Shown: in pieces, positions 54,457 to 64,000 of the stretch | Position numbering within the stretch: position 1 is the first letter of the stretch | How the letters are laid out: every line of letters begins with the position of its first letter | From: Chlamydomonas sphaeroides | Lineage: Eukaryota; Chlorophyta; Chlorophyceae; Chlamydomonadales; Chlamydomonadaceae | Direction: 5' to 3' | Assembly (NCBI GenBank): GCA_001662425.1 | Contig: BDDC01000267.1 | Location: forward strand, 6,158-70,157 | DNA length: 64,000 nt | Notes under the pieces: model-generated | Told to the model about the DNA's origin: nothing | The model's database searches: none | Seen by the model: only the letters and a program-made list of their open reading frames with translations | Made by a program: the position numbers and the translations under genes

Positions 54457-56504
54457 ATGTTCGAGGAGTCTTTCAAGACGCACCACGTCGGTGAGGCATT
54501 GGAAGGCGTGCAGGCAGGGGCACATGCTAGGGCGCTTGGTGCAGGAGCTGGTTTGCTCGGTGGGGTCGGTCGCAGTTGGCACCTGCCACCCCCACCTACT
54601 AACGCACCGCCTCGGGCCCCCCGCGACAGGCCTCGAGAAGTACAAAGTCCAGCAGCATGACTTCCCGCACTTCACCGTTGGCACCGGCCCGGGCGGCAAG
54701 GGCGGCAAGGACACCATGAAGCTGACGTTCAGCCTGCCCCGGGAGCAGCAGCCGCAGCAGCAGAAGAGCGCCTTCAACGTCCTCTACGTCCGCACACAGG
54801 CGCGTGGCGGTCTCTAGCGCACCGCTCTATGCGGCCGGGGCCGTTGCGAGAGACGTAGAGACGCGGGAAGAGCGCAGAGCCGCCGGCAGAGCGCAGAACC
54901 AGGGGCCCGGGGGCGGCCCTAGAAGGCACCGCCACCGGCAGAGCGCGGAGCCCGCGAAGCACGCCGGGTCCTGGCGCACGGCTCGGGCGCCCCAGGGCGC
55001 CGTGGCTTGCGAGACAGCCACCGTCAGGGCGTAGAGCTCAGGAACCCCGGGCTCGGTCAGGGCCGCCGGCGCTGCAGTGCCCTGCAGCTCGGGGCCCCCG
55101 CTGCAGCGCAACGCCCTGCGCTCCCCAAGCCCCTGCTCAGCATCCCAGGGGCCTTGGCACGCGCCGCGGTCCGCAGCAACGCCGCTGGCTGCCCCACACA
55201 ACTTGGTGGAGCCAACGCCACACCGTGACGCAACCCTCGCCCTGCCGGCAGCCCGGAGGCCTCACCCCTCCCGCTGCAGCCCAGCGCTCCATGCTCCAAC
55301 GCCCTGCGCCCTTGCCCCTGGTCGTTCTCCCAAACCGGAGCCTGTCGGGCCCTCTTACCGCCCAAGCCGTATGCCCTACTCCGGCTCTCCCATGCCCCAA
55401 GCAGAGGCCGGTCATCTTCCAGTGGCCCCTCTTCCGGCTGCTGTCCGACACCTGGGCCGAGACCATGGACCTGCTCAGCCCCATCTTCAGGCTGGGCATC
55501 CCCAAGACCTCTTTCAAGAACAAGTGCAAGTACTGGAGGTGCGGCCGTGCCTGCCGTTTAACGATTGCCATGCATGTGGAAACTGCGGTAAGTTAATACA
55601 TATCTAACAGCGCTCAAGCATGTGTCGAATGTACCAACGCAAGTACTGGGGCTGCGGCCGCGCACGAGTGCACCGCGCAGCTCTGGCAAGGCCTGGCAAG
55701 CGGACTTGCATGCGTACACACCGTACACCACCGGCACCACCAGCATGTGCAGTGCTCTGGACGCTGTAAACCCGCCGCCGCCCCGGCCCCGCCCCGGTTG
55801 CACACGCCGCCGCCGCGCGCAGAGAGGACGGCAGCGCGCTGCCCACCACGCCCAGCCTGCAGACGCAGCGCATGATCAAGGCCATCAGCAGCCAGGGCTT
55901 CGGCTCTTACCGCAACCCCGACCACTACGCGGCGCACCATTGGGCGGGAGCCAGCTACAGGCCCCACCACGGCCACGGCCACGGGCACGGCGCCGGGCAC
56001 GGCCACGGCCACGGCCACGGCGGGGGCCACGGGCACGGTGCGGCGGGAGCGCACGGCGGCGGCGACGGCGGCGTTATGGCGATCTTCGGCGGCGGCGGCG
56101 GCGGCCACAAGGGCCACCACCTGACGTCGTTCCAGCAGAAGGAGGAGGTGCGCCGGGGGGGCCAGCGGGATGGGGGGGAGGCGGCCGTTGGAGTGGAGGG
56201 CTGGCGGCGGTGGGCAGCCTGGGGCCGTGTGCGGTGCTGGGCGCCTGACCCCGCACGCCAGACCCCCATGTCGCCCACTCCTCATGCGCGCCGACCCCTC
56301 CCCCGCCGGCCTCCCGACCCCATCCCCCCCGCCCTTCTGGCTCGGTTCGCGAGTGACTAGTTCGCTGCCCCCTCGGTACATCCCTCCGCCCTCCGCCCTC
56401 CGCCCCAGTTTGTGGAGCACGTGACGCCCTGGGTGGTGGTGGCCCTCAACGTCATGGCCTGGACCTACCTGGGCGCATCCGCCAACAAGCCGCCCGGCAT
56501 GTGA
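54457..56504 (+). CDS. Hypothetical His/Gly-rich protein with one C-terminal membrane segment
   Basis: Not recognised. Proposed exons 54457-54490, 54630-54799, 55423-55538, 55823-56147 and 56409-56504 give 246 residues with all phases consistent. It begins MFEESFKTHHVG, then KYKVQQHDFPHFTVGTGPGG, TMKLTFSLPREQQPQQQK, NVLYVRTQ; then WPLFRLLSDTWAETMDLLSP, IFRLGIPKTSFKNKCKYWR, a His-Gly tract of HGHGHG units (55968-56040), and the hydrophobic end VTPWVVVALNVMAWTYLG before ASANKPPGM and stop. The join 54799/55423 requires a GC-AG intron; otherwise the first part ends at TAG 54815-54817 as a separate 73-residue protein and the second part has an unidentified start. The last exon and its stop lie at the start of a 36-nt tandem repeat. 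The His-rich loop could bind metal, but no function is claimed. Confidence 0.45.
55520..55680 (+). repeat. Duplicated exon end in intron of the His-Gly protein gene (CKYWR junction)
   Basis: GCAAGTACTGGAGGTGCGGCC at the exon end (about 55527-55547) recurs as GCAAGTACTGGGGCTGCGGC at about 55641-55660, within the intron. Spacing is about 115 nt, with an AT-richer spacer. Confidence 0.8.
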
Positions 56505-56605
56505 GCGGCAGCACCCGCCAACAAGCCGCCCGGCATGTGAGCGGCAGCACCCGCCAACAAGCCGCCCGGCATGTGAGCGGCAGCACCCGCCAACAAGCCG
56601 CCCGG
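56479..56605 (+). repeat. 36-nt tandem repeat containing the stop codon, about 3.5 copies
   Basis: Unit begins ACCCGCCAACAAGCCGCCCG and continues GCATGTGAGCGGCAGC. The unit length is a multiple of three and each full unit keeps GM followed by TGA in the same frame. The CDS stops at the first TGA (56502-56504). Confidence 0.92.
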
Positions 56606-57894
56606 GAGCACTGCGGGCGGCCGCACCTGGCCCCCAACAAGGGCCCGCCCGGGGCCAGGTGGCCGGCCTCCGCGAGCTGCTTGCCGGCAAGGCAGCTCCG
56701 ACCCGCCCGGGGCTGGCGCTGTGCGGCCCTCGCAGCCGCTGGCAGCCCCGCGGAGCCCGCCGCCGGCGCGCGAGGGGATACCCCGCTGTGGCCGGCGCGC
56801 GCGCTGCTTGGTGGGTCGCTGGCGGCTACTTAATTGCTCCAATCGTGGCGGTTTTGGCCTCTGGGGCGGCGGAGCGGCATGCGGCGGTATGTGGGTGGCG
56901 GGCACAGCCCTCCAGGAACCGGCAACGGGCGCCCAACCTCACGGGCGCCCTCCGCCCGATCAAGGGATCCACTGTGGCACGCTGTCAGGAAGCCTGCACA
57001 GATGCCGTGGATGGCTGCGGCGGGGGTGTCGGAGCCCTGGGTACCATGGTGCCGGGGCCGAGTGTGGCAGCGGAGGATGGGCCGCTACGGCCGCATCTTG
57101 CTTTCTAGTGCATGTCCTTGGGGTGGGGGCAGCGAGTGTAGAGAGTGTGACAGCGTGATCGCGTCATGGCGTGTGTTGGCGGGTGCAGCGCCGCCGGGGT
57201 GTGTGCGTACTGTGTACTGACAGAACCGGCGTGTGGTCACGTGTTTCGTGCAATGTAGGGATGGGATGACATGGGACGGGATGGGCTATCAAACACCTAA
57301 TTCAGCTTGATGCCGAGAGTGCCTGCCGGACAAGCTGGCCTGGTCGCATGACGAGGGCCCCGGCCCCGCAGCGGTGCCGCCAGTTTTGCCGATTTTGTGA
57401 TTGTCGGGCCAAGGCGACCGCGGGGCGGGCGGCCGTGGTGGCGGGCGGGCGGGCGGGCGCCGAGGGCCCGTGGGCTGCGTCGCTTGCAGCCAACGGGTAG
57501 GGGGCCACCGAATTCAACATCCTAAGCCGCAGCCGTTCCGGTTGCTGAGAGTAATCTGGCGTGTCATAAGTGTAAGCGTTGCAGGGCCCGCGGTCGAGGT
57601 CCGAATAGTTGCCTTGCCTTGCGGCGTACAATCGACTCAGGCAGGTCACAGCGGTCACAGAAAGACACGTCACTCCTCCAGCACACTCAGTTGTCACCAT
57701 CGCCAGCATTCTGCTCATCACCATGCTGCCGGTCACGCGCAAATTTCCGTTCACGTCCACCGCGATCTGCCTTTGATCACTTTGCCGATTGCGGCCCGAT
57801 CCCCGAGGGCAGCGCCTGCGGCGCCACAGAGGAGCAACGAGTCCCCGCCGGGTCTTCGCTGCCAGCGGGAGCGAGGCCTGGTCAATCACCCATT
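56505..57894. other. Convergent intergenic region, His-Gly gene / subtilase
   Basis: About 1.4 kb with the rest of the 36-nt repeat and both 3' UTRs. No supported gene. The 57100-57300 part has GGGATGGGATGACATGGGAC-like near-repeats. Confidence 0.45.
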
Positions 57895-60800
57895 CTACGC
57901 GGTAGTGCTGCAGGAGTGGGCCAGCAGCGCCGCCACATTCAGGCGGCCGCCGGTGGCGGTGATGCCAGCCAGGCTGCTCGTGGCTGCGGTGGAGGCCAGG
58001 ATGGCGTCCTTCAGGGCGGACCCCCGGCAGCTGCTGTGGGCGGCCTTGAGCGCGGCGGCGCCGGAGACGTGGGGCGTGGCCTGCGGCGGGGGGGGGCGAG
58101 CCAAGGGGCGGGGCAGGGGAGGGGGCACGGGGAATGGGCTGTGGCGCGGGGAAGTGTGTAGCAGCGACGGTCTGGCAGGGTGTCGTGATGCGCCCGAGCA
58201 GCTGCCCCACCATGCTGGTGCCGCTGTAGCTGGCGTAGCCGCTGCCGGCCACTGACGACCAAATGCCGCTGCCGGGCGCGCCCAGGTCCACACTGCATGT
58301 ACGGCAGCAGGGGCGGGCAGGGGTACGGCAGGGGTACCTTGATCAGCCGGGGGCGCGGCCGTTTACAGCGCACGGCCGCGGGCAGCGGACATCTGGCGCA
58401 ATCGGCCGCCAGCCCCAACCGCCAACACAATGAAGATGGACAAACGCATGCAGGGTGGCAGCGTGCAGCTAATGGCCGCCACACCTGCTCGCGCCAAAGT
58501 TTGAAAAGCTGGAGCGGGCGCCGGTGCTGGTGATGGCGGCGACGGAGATGATGTTTGCGTTGGCGTAGGAGGCGGGGTAGGAGGGGAGGGCGTCGTTGTT
58601 GTCGCCCACGCCGTCGGAGCCGCCGTTGCCCGCGGCCTGACGGGTGGCAGGCGGCGGAGGATTCATGTGGAAATTGGGCGGGTGCCCGCGTTCCGTGATG
58701 CCAGTGGTTTGTGCGTTTGCGGGGGTGGGGGTGGGTTCAGCGGCGAGAGGGGGCAGCGGCTCCAGGGTGCTGGTTAGGGATGAATATTGTGTGTTTTTAA
58801 GTTGCTTGGCCACGTCACTAGTATAATGATAAGCTAGAACGAAGTCAAAGCAGGAATATCTGTAGAAGTGGAGCAGTACGGCCCTACCGCGATGAACAGG
58901 ATGCCCGCCGCGTTGGCGCGCTCGATGGCGTCGGCCAGGCCCTGCGAGAAGCCGCCGCCGCCCCTGCAGGGGGTGGAGCCCGGCGGACCGCAGCGGCACA
59001 GCGAGCACGGGTCGGCCGTGGCCGTGGCCATGGCGCATGGGAACGGCGGCTCTGCTGCAGCAGGCCGGCACACACACACACACACACCTGCAGGCGGCGA
59101 GCCCATGCAAGCCCCGCCGGCCGGGCTTGGGACTCGGATGGGCCCCCACGCAACACACAAACGTGGTCTGAGCCAGCCCTGGATGGCCCCGACAGGCCCT
59201 GCCTGTCTGCCCGCCGCGCTCACCAGGAGTTGGAGGTGGCCGCGATGTCCAGGCCGTGGCGGGCCTTGAGGTCTGGCAGTGGGCAGGTGCGGCAGGAGGA
59301 GGGCGTCACAGCAGGGCACCGCACCCCGCTGCGGCTCGTATCTAACACCAACCCCGCCGGCCTGCCTGTGAAAAGGCCCCGAGCACTCCCGTGAAGCAGC
59401 TAGGCCTCGGGCGGCGTGCTGTGCTAGGCCATGACAGCATCGCAGCAGCTTCATGACCCTCTGCACGCGCACTGGGCAGGGCTTGGCTCACCCGTGAAGT
59501 AGTCGACCGCGCGGATGGCGTTCGCGGTGGTGCCGCCACGGCTGCCCAGGAACTGCAGGCAGACGAGGCGGTTGGGTGGTTGGGTGGTTGGGTGGTTGGG
59601 TGGTTGGGTGGTTGGGTGGTTGGGTGGTTGGGTGGTTGGGTTGGGGTCAGAAATAGTAGCACCGGGCCGAGTCGCAAGGCTGCTCATCCAGGCAGGGGCT
59701 GCGGCTGGGGGGGTTGGGGCCGCCGTCCGAGCTAGCGATCCGGGCCTGTCCGTTGTGTTCCAGTGTTAGGTAGAACAGAACCCCAGAGTGTGTTCGTAGT
59801 AATCAACACAGCCCGACACACGACGCCCTGGGTGTACGGTGCCACCCGCCAGAGGGTGGCTCATCCCACCTTGCCGCTGATGAGCTTGACACCCCAGCTC
59901 ACGCCCACGACGCCGGCGCCGTTGCGGACCGCGCCTGCGGGCGGACAGCCGTGGCGGCGGCAGCGGCGGCGGCGGTCAGGAAGTACAGGAGGCCGCGGCC
60001 GAGTGCTGGCTGCGAAGGGTGCGGACCGGCCGGGGAGCGCAGCCCAGCACGGCGGTCAAGGGAAGGGAAGGGAGTGCAGTGCAGGGGCCCGCGCCTGCGG
60101 ACGGCGGCGGCGGCAGGGATCAGGGAGGCAAGAGCCGGGGCCGCGCTTGGCGGCGGGCTGCCGCCATGTACTGTTGGCATGTTGAGCAAGAGGTTGGGAG
60201 GCGTGGGCAACGCGGCTGGGGAGGGGGCGGTGGCGATGAGGCAAGCAGCTGTTGCGGGGGCCCAGGGGCCGTCGCACCCGCGCACCGATGGTTCCGGCGA
60301 CGTGGGTGCCGTGTTTGTCCAGCCTGCCCCTGTTGCCGCCTGCAGCGGGAATGACGCCGCGCCGGAGAGATTTTCCGACATGGGCAGCATACGGACGGGC
60401 ACACCATGTCGCGACACCGTGGCACCCTGCCGTACCGCCCCTGCCGTACCGTCGTACACGGTGCGGTCGTTGTTGGCAAAGTCCCAACCGTTGGTGTCGT
60501 CTACGTAGCCTGCGGGGCGGGCCGTGTGTGCGTGTGTGTGGGTGCGCTGATTCATGGGGCGGGGCGCTCTGTCGCTCACGCGCGTCCGCCGCAGAGCCCT
60601 GCGGGCGAGGACTGCTCCATCGCTTGCGGCCTCACCGTTGCCGTCGTTGTCAATGCCATCGACCGGGTCGAAGGGGTTGACCCAGATGTTGGCCGCCAGG
60701 TCGGGGTGGGTCACCTGGATGCCCTGTGGCGGTTGCGGCACGGGCCGCAGGGTCTGAGCGTGCACGTGGGGTCGTTGGGTAGCTGCTTCACCGCAGGGCA

Positions 60801-61723
60801 TGCCGTCTCCTTGGGAAAGTATTACGACTGGAGGGAACGTATGCGCAGAAGGCGCGTGGCAGGATCAGGTTGACGCGCGCAGGATCCATGGATGGAGCCG
60901 CTTCGCGTACGGCAGGGGTCGCGCACGGCCCTTCACGACCCGTGCACGCTTCGTTCGTTGGCGGCATTCGGTGAGGTTCCTTTGCAAGAAGATTAGCGTG
61001 TCGCACCTCGTCGATGACACCGATGTACACAGTGGAGCCGCCGACGCCGGTGTAGCCCGCGGCCCAGGCGGCGGCGGCGTTGGACCCGAACTGGTTGGCG
61101 GGGAGGGTGGCGGCGCCGTACATGCCCCACAGCTGGCCATTACCAAAGTAGAGGTCGTTCGAGGTGGTCTGCTGCGTGGTGTAGATCCAGTTGTACTCTG
61201 GAGGAGGGAGGGTCCGGATGGGAAAGGGCTGGATGGCTTTGCGTTGCGTTGTTGGGGTGCGTTGTGGTGTGCACAGACAGGCACAGAGCACAGTCAGTTG
61301 CCGCGGCAGGATGTCGTCCGGTCGTCCTCTGTGAAGTGCCGCTAACCTGGCCGACACTGACTCGGACTCACCTACAAACTCCACAGCGTCGTCGCCCTCA
61401 AGGTCCTTCTTGGCTGCGGCCTCGTCGAAGTCGGCCGCGTTGCCTCGCACGAGGATGAGCTCCATGCCATCCTCGCTCTTGAACACGTCCTCGACCTTGT
61501 TGGCGCGAGCCTTGGCGAGTGCAGCATTTCTCCTCTCGGGCGCTGCGCCGGCCTTGAACTGGACCAACAGCTCCTTGGGCACGCGTGCTTGTCGAGGAGT
61601 CGATGCACGGGTTGATGGCGTGTCGTCGTCCTGGGCTCCGAACAGGGCCCTAGACGCCTCAGCAGTGCTGCACAAGCACATGATGGCGAGAGCGATGGCC
61701 AGTAGGGCTACTTGTCGCACCAT
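57895..61723 (-). CDS. Secreted subtilisin-family serine protease (S8) with I9 propeptide
   Basis: The ATG at 61723 starts a signal peptide (MVRQVALLAIALAIMCLCS, then TAEA), followed by an I9-type propeptide (VPKELLVQFKAGAAPERRNA ... DAVEFV, to about 61370). The catalytic domain follows: GSTVYIGVIDE|GIQVTHPDLA (Asp, intron-split, about 61020/60730), NPFDPVDGIDNDGN, DTNGWDFANNDRTVYDG, KHGTHVAGTIGA (His, about 60310), GVVGVSWGVKLISGK (about 59900), GLDIAATSNSW (oxyanion Asn, about 59235), GILFIA|AAGNGGSDGVGDNND, SVAAITSTGARSSFSNFG, DLGAPGSGIWSSV, GYASYSGTSM|ATPHVSGAAA (Ser, split by the intron about 58196-58082), and the end AALLAHSCSTTA. All three catalytic residues are present. There is no C-terminal extension, so the mature enzyme is compact, like bacterial-type subtilases. 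It is probably exported to the cell wall or medium; the substrate is unknown. Confidence 0.93.
59079..59099. repeat. (CA)n dinucleotide run
   Basis: About ten CA units in a subtilase intron. Confidence 0.85.
59570..59641. repeat. 8-nt tandem repeat GGTTGGGT, about 8-9 copies
   Basis: A pure GGTTGGGT array in the subtilase intron just upstream (transcript sense) of the FLGSRGGTTANAI exon. The plus strand is G-rich with regular GG/GGG runs; the transcript carries the C-rich complement. Confidence 0.95.
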
Positions 61724-63134
61724 TGCAGTTGATGGATGCTTTTGCACGCACGCGAAGTAACTGCGAGGCGCTTTGTGGGGGGCCGGTGCGACACGATATT
61801 GAAGGATGCGCTGCAGTTCACGCGACGGGCGCCGCTCAAAAGGCTTGATGGCCGGTCTTCGTGTCAAGCCGTACGTCCACGCGTTACCCTGACTGACGAG
61901 CAAAGACGAGCAAAGGCGAGCGCGCGTGGAGCCCTGTGAAGTCAAGCATGGTGAAGCGGGCTTGCAGCACCTTGTGACTTCTCGCCCTGGGTAACGGCAC
62001 CTTGACGGCTGCGCGGCTTCGAGTGCAAAAGTTTTACCCAGGGGAGACTCCCCTGGTTTTACCACGCCTCTCCTGCTGCAGGGGAGGCGTGGTAAAACTT
62101 TTGCACTCCCCTGCCCTGCTGCAACTGACCGACCAGCGCCCGCGCTAGGCTTTCATTGCGCTGGTCACACGCACGCAGCTACCGTGCTGCCTTCACAAAC
62201 TTGCATCCTAGATTGCACACAGCGGCACGCTCGTCGCAGGGATGCTTACATGCAGCCCGCTGGCGGCCTGGCGCCCAGTGCAAAAGAGCCGATCCTGCAG
62301 ATCCCGCCGCTGTGCGCGGTCCCAGCACGCCCCATAACAGCTACACAAAGCCTGCGTCGTGCCTGGCACCTTCGTGCGATAACCCTCGCCCGCCAGCGCT
62401 GACTGGCCGGGCGCTACGTCCCTCGGCCGCGATCGCTGCCCCCAGCAGCCAGCAACACCACGCTCGCACGCTGCGCACTACTGTTGGCACTAGGGGTCAT
62501 GACCGTGAGCCAAAGCAACCGCCACCGCGTAACCTTCATCAGGCGTGGTACACCGACCTGGCTCGTAGCGCGGCCCCTTTCAGCTATCATGCCATCGGCT
62601 CATAGCGCCAACGTGCCAATAGCACGGCCACAGCGCACGATAACGCCAGCACACCCACCCTGCGTCCTGCACCCCGATCGCTCGCCGTGTGGGCGTTGTG
62701 CTGTCCCGCCCCAGCCCCATAGGCGCAACATGCCGCGGCCGTATCGCCGCAGCCCCCGCCGTCTAGTCCCCCCAGGCCGCATGGCGCTGCCCTTGCTTCA
62801 GTATGTGTTGGCAGCGCCGCAGCTGGGTTCACACACACCAGCTGCCGCGCGCTAAGGCTAAGTCACTCACTAGGAACTAAGACCAATCATCGCTAGGGTC
62901 ACTAGGCAAGTAGGCTAGGCGCAAAGAAATCAATGGCCGGCGCCACTCCGGCGGCTAGCAGATCAGAACACACACAGCAGCCAATAGCATGCAATGACAA
63001 TAGTAGGGACTTTGGCCGACGCAAGATAGATACCAGTAAGAAGATACCGGAGAAGAATAGGTCCAGAAGAGAGAAATCATGCCGGCGAGGCCTCTTAGCC
63101 CAGCCCGGTTAAGCACCGGTGTGCAACGGCGCCG
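61724..63134. other. Intergenic region upstream of subtilase
   Basis: 1.4 kb holding the subtilase promoter and, at the far end, the 3' UTR of the Cys-rich gene. It contains the nested inverted repeat at 62021-62108. From 62850 to 63080 composition is unusually AT-rich for this window (GAAG/AGATA runs). No gene was recognised. Confidence 0.5.
62021..62108. repeat. Nested inverted repeat (88 nt), MITE-like or hairpin
   Basis: Perfect 18-nt outer arms GAGTGCAAAAGTTTTACC (62021-62038) and its reverse complement (62091-62108). Inside are a GGGGAGACTCCCC palindrome and a second pair TTTTACCACGCCTCTCC / GGGGAGGCGTGGTAAAA (62057-62073 and 62081-62097; one mismatch). The two arm sets overlap, so alternative hairpins compete. 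It lies about 300 bp upstream of the subtilase ATG. Confidence 0.9.
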
Positions 63135-64000
63135 CTACCGCTGTACGCAACTCGCGCGGCAGAGAACTCCGCTCCGCCCGCACCGAGCGTCGCCGCAGCC
63201 TCCAATCCCCGCCGGCACGCCCAGCGCCCGCAGCGTGTCGCCGCCCGCGCCGCAGCAGAACGCGTCCGCGGCCGGGCCCTCCCGCCGGCCCTTCTTGCCG
63301 CCCGCCGCGGGCAGCCCGCCGCTGCGGCAGTCCGCCGCGCAGCTGGAGCAGTCCTCGCCGGCGAAAGCGTCGCACAGCCCGTCGCCGCACCGGGCGGCGC
63401 GAGCCTCCGCCGCGCAGCAGTCGCCGGGGCACTCCACGGGGTCCTCCGTCTGCCCGCACCTGCCGTCGCCGCACACGTCGGCCGGGCAGTCGGCGCTGCA
63501 GCTGCCGGCGCCCTCGCCGCGGGCATAGTCGCAGAAGCCGTCGCCGCAGACCGGCGCGCAGTCGGCGGCGCAGCGTGCCGCGGTCTCGCCGCGCGAGCGC
63601 TCGCAGGCGCCGTCGCCGCACACGGGCGGGCAGTCGGAGGGGCAGCGGCGCGCGGTCTCGTTGCGGGCGGGCTCGCAGATACCGTTGCGGTTGCACCAGG
63701 GCGTGGCGCCGGGCAGCTCCGCCACCAGCGGCGCGCAGCTGCGGCACAACGGGAGGGCAGGGCAGGCCGGCGGCAGCGGAGGATCAAGGGCGTTGAGGGC
63801 CAGCAGCTCCGACGAGGCATCAGGCCGCGAGGGCCGCGCCACCAAGCCAAAAGCAGCAAGCGAGCAGGCCCCTATTTAGGCCCCGTCACCACCCGCCCAG
63901 GCCGCCTCGCTTCATGCCACTCACTCGGGGTCGGCGGCGTCCACCAGGCCGTCGCAGTCTTCGTCCAGCAGGTCGCCGCACTCGCTCTCCACCTCCGCGC
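63135..64000 (-). CDS. Secreted-type Cys-rich protein with CGDGxC repeats, N-terminus beyond window
   Basis: Partial: the 5' part lies beyond 64000. The exon at the edge encodes ESECGDLLDEDCDGLVDAAD (64000 to about 63925), an Asp-rich segment of the kind that binds calcium, followed by a GTGAGTGG donor. The next exon (about 63740-63135) has at least five repeats of the form CGDGxC-(x)5-8-GE-(x)3-4-C-xx-DC (for example CGDGACERSRGETAARCAAD, CGDGFCDYARGEGAGSCSAD, CGDGLCDAFAGEDCSSCAAD), a linker GGKKGRR and a final Cys-rich end CRASCVQR before TAG at 63135. All cysteines are probably disulfide-bonded, so it is an extracellular or wall protein. The family function is unknown to me. The acceptor of the last exon (about 63740) is approximate. 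Confidence 0.6.

Noticed and set aside
1..64000. tRNA, rRNA and riboswitch genes
   Set aside because: I looked for obvious cloverleaf or conserved RNA segments by eye and saw none. Without a covariance search I cannot exclude one.

Overview
This window is nuclear DNA from a GC-rich green alga (Chlorophyta, most likely a chlamydomonadalean or selenastracean relative). The signs are intron-rich genes with GT..AG introns of about 80-620 nt, very high GC in all codon positions, long Ala/Gly/Gln/Pro runs inside conserved proteins, and gene families that are plainly eukaryotic (CHD remodeller, PRMT7, CDPF1, ABCC transporter, organellar IF-2). The exact lineage cannot be fixed from the sequence. Because composition is so biased, nearly every frame is open over long stretches; I accepted only genes whose exons join into recognisable domains in the right order.

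Layout, left to right: (1) a CHD/PICKLE-type chromatin remodeller on the minus strand, cut by the left edge (1-7710); (2) a minus-strand mitochondrial class III CoA-transferase of the SUGCT type (9843-15065); (3) adenylate kinase, plus strand, divergent from it (15271-17726); (4) a gene-poor gap with a decayed retropepsin-like fragment; (5) a full ABCC-type ABC transporter, minus (about 29895-19973); (6) CDPF1, plus (30311-31052); (7) a convergent 2.7 kb gap; (8) PRMT7, minus (33772-39784); (9) a plus-strand protein with a C-terminal CS/PIH1-C-like domain (40023-42315); (10) a mitochondrial-type translation initiation factor IF-2, minus (43538-54050); (11) a plus-strand His/Gly-rich protein with one C-terminal membrane segment (54457-56504); (12) a secreted subtilase, minus (57895-61723); (13) the end of a secreted Cys-rich protein with CGDGxC repeats, minus, running off the right edge (63135-64000).

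There are no operons. Four head-to-head pairs (CoA-transferase/adenylate kinase, ABCC/CDPF1, PRMT7/CS protein, IF-2/His-Gly protein) share short intergenic regions of about 200-420 bp that probably act as two-way promoters. Several products look organellar (CoA-transferase, adenylate kinase, IF-2), but the genes do not form one pathway.

The most unusual signal lies in the introns. At about ten places in six genes, a stretch of exon end plus 5' splice site recurs as an imperfect direct copy about 100-135 nt away, usually inside the intron, with a 50-110 nt, often AT-richer, spacer between the copies. The IF-2 gene alone has five. Many introns also begin with GTACG, several forming a small inverted repeat such as GTACGGCATGCCGTAC exactly at the donor. 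Together these suggest a local process of intron growth or gain (tandem duplication or an introner-like insertion) active in this genome.
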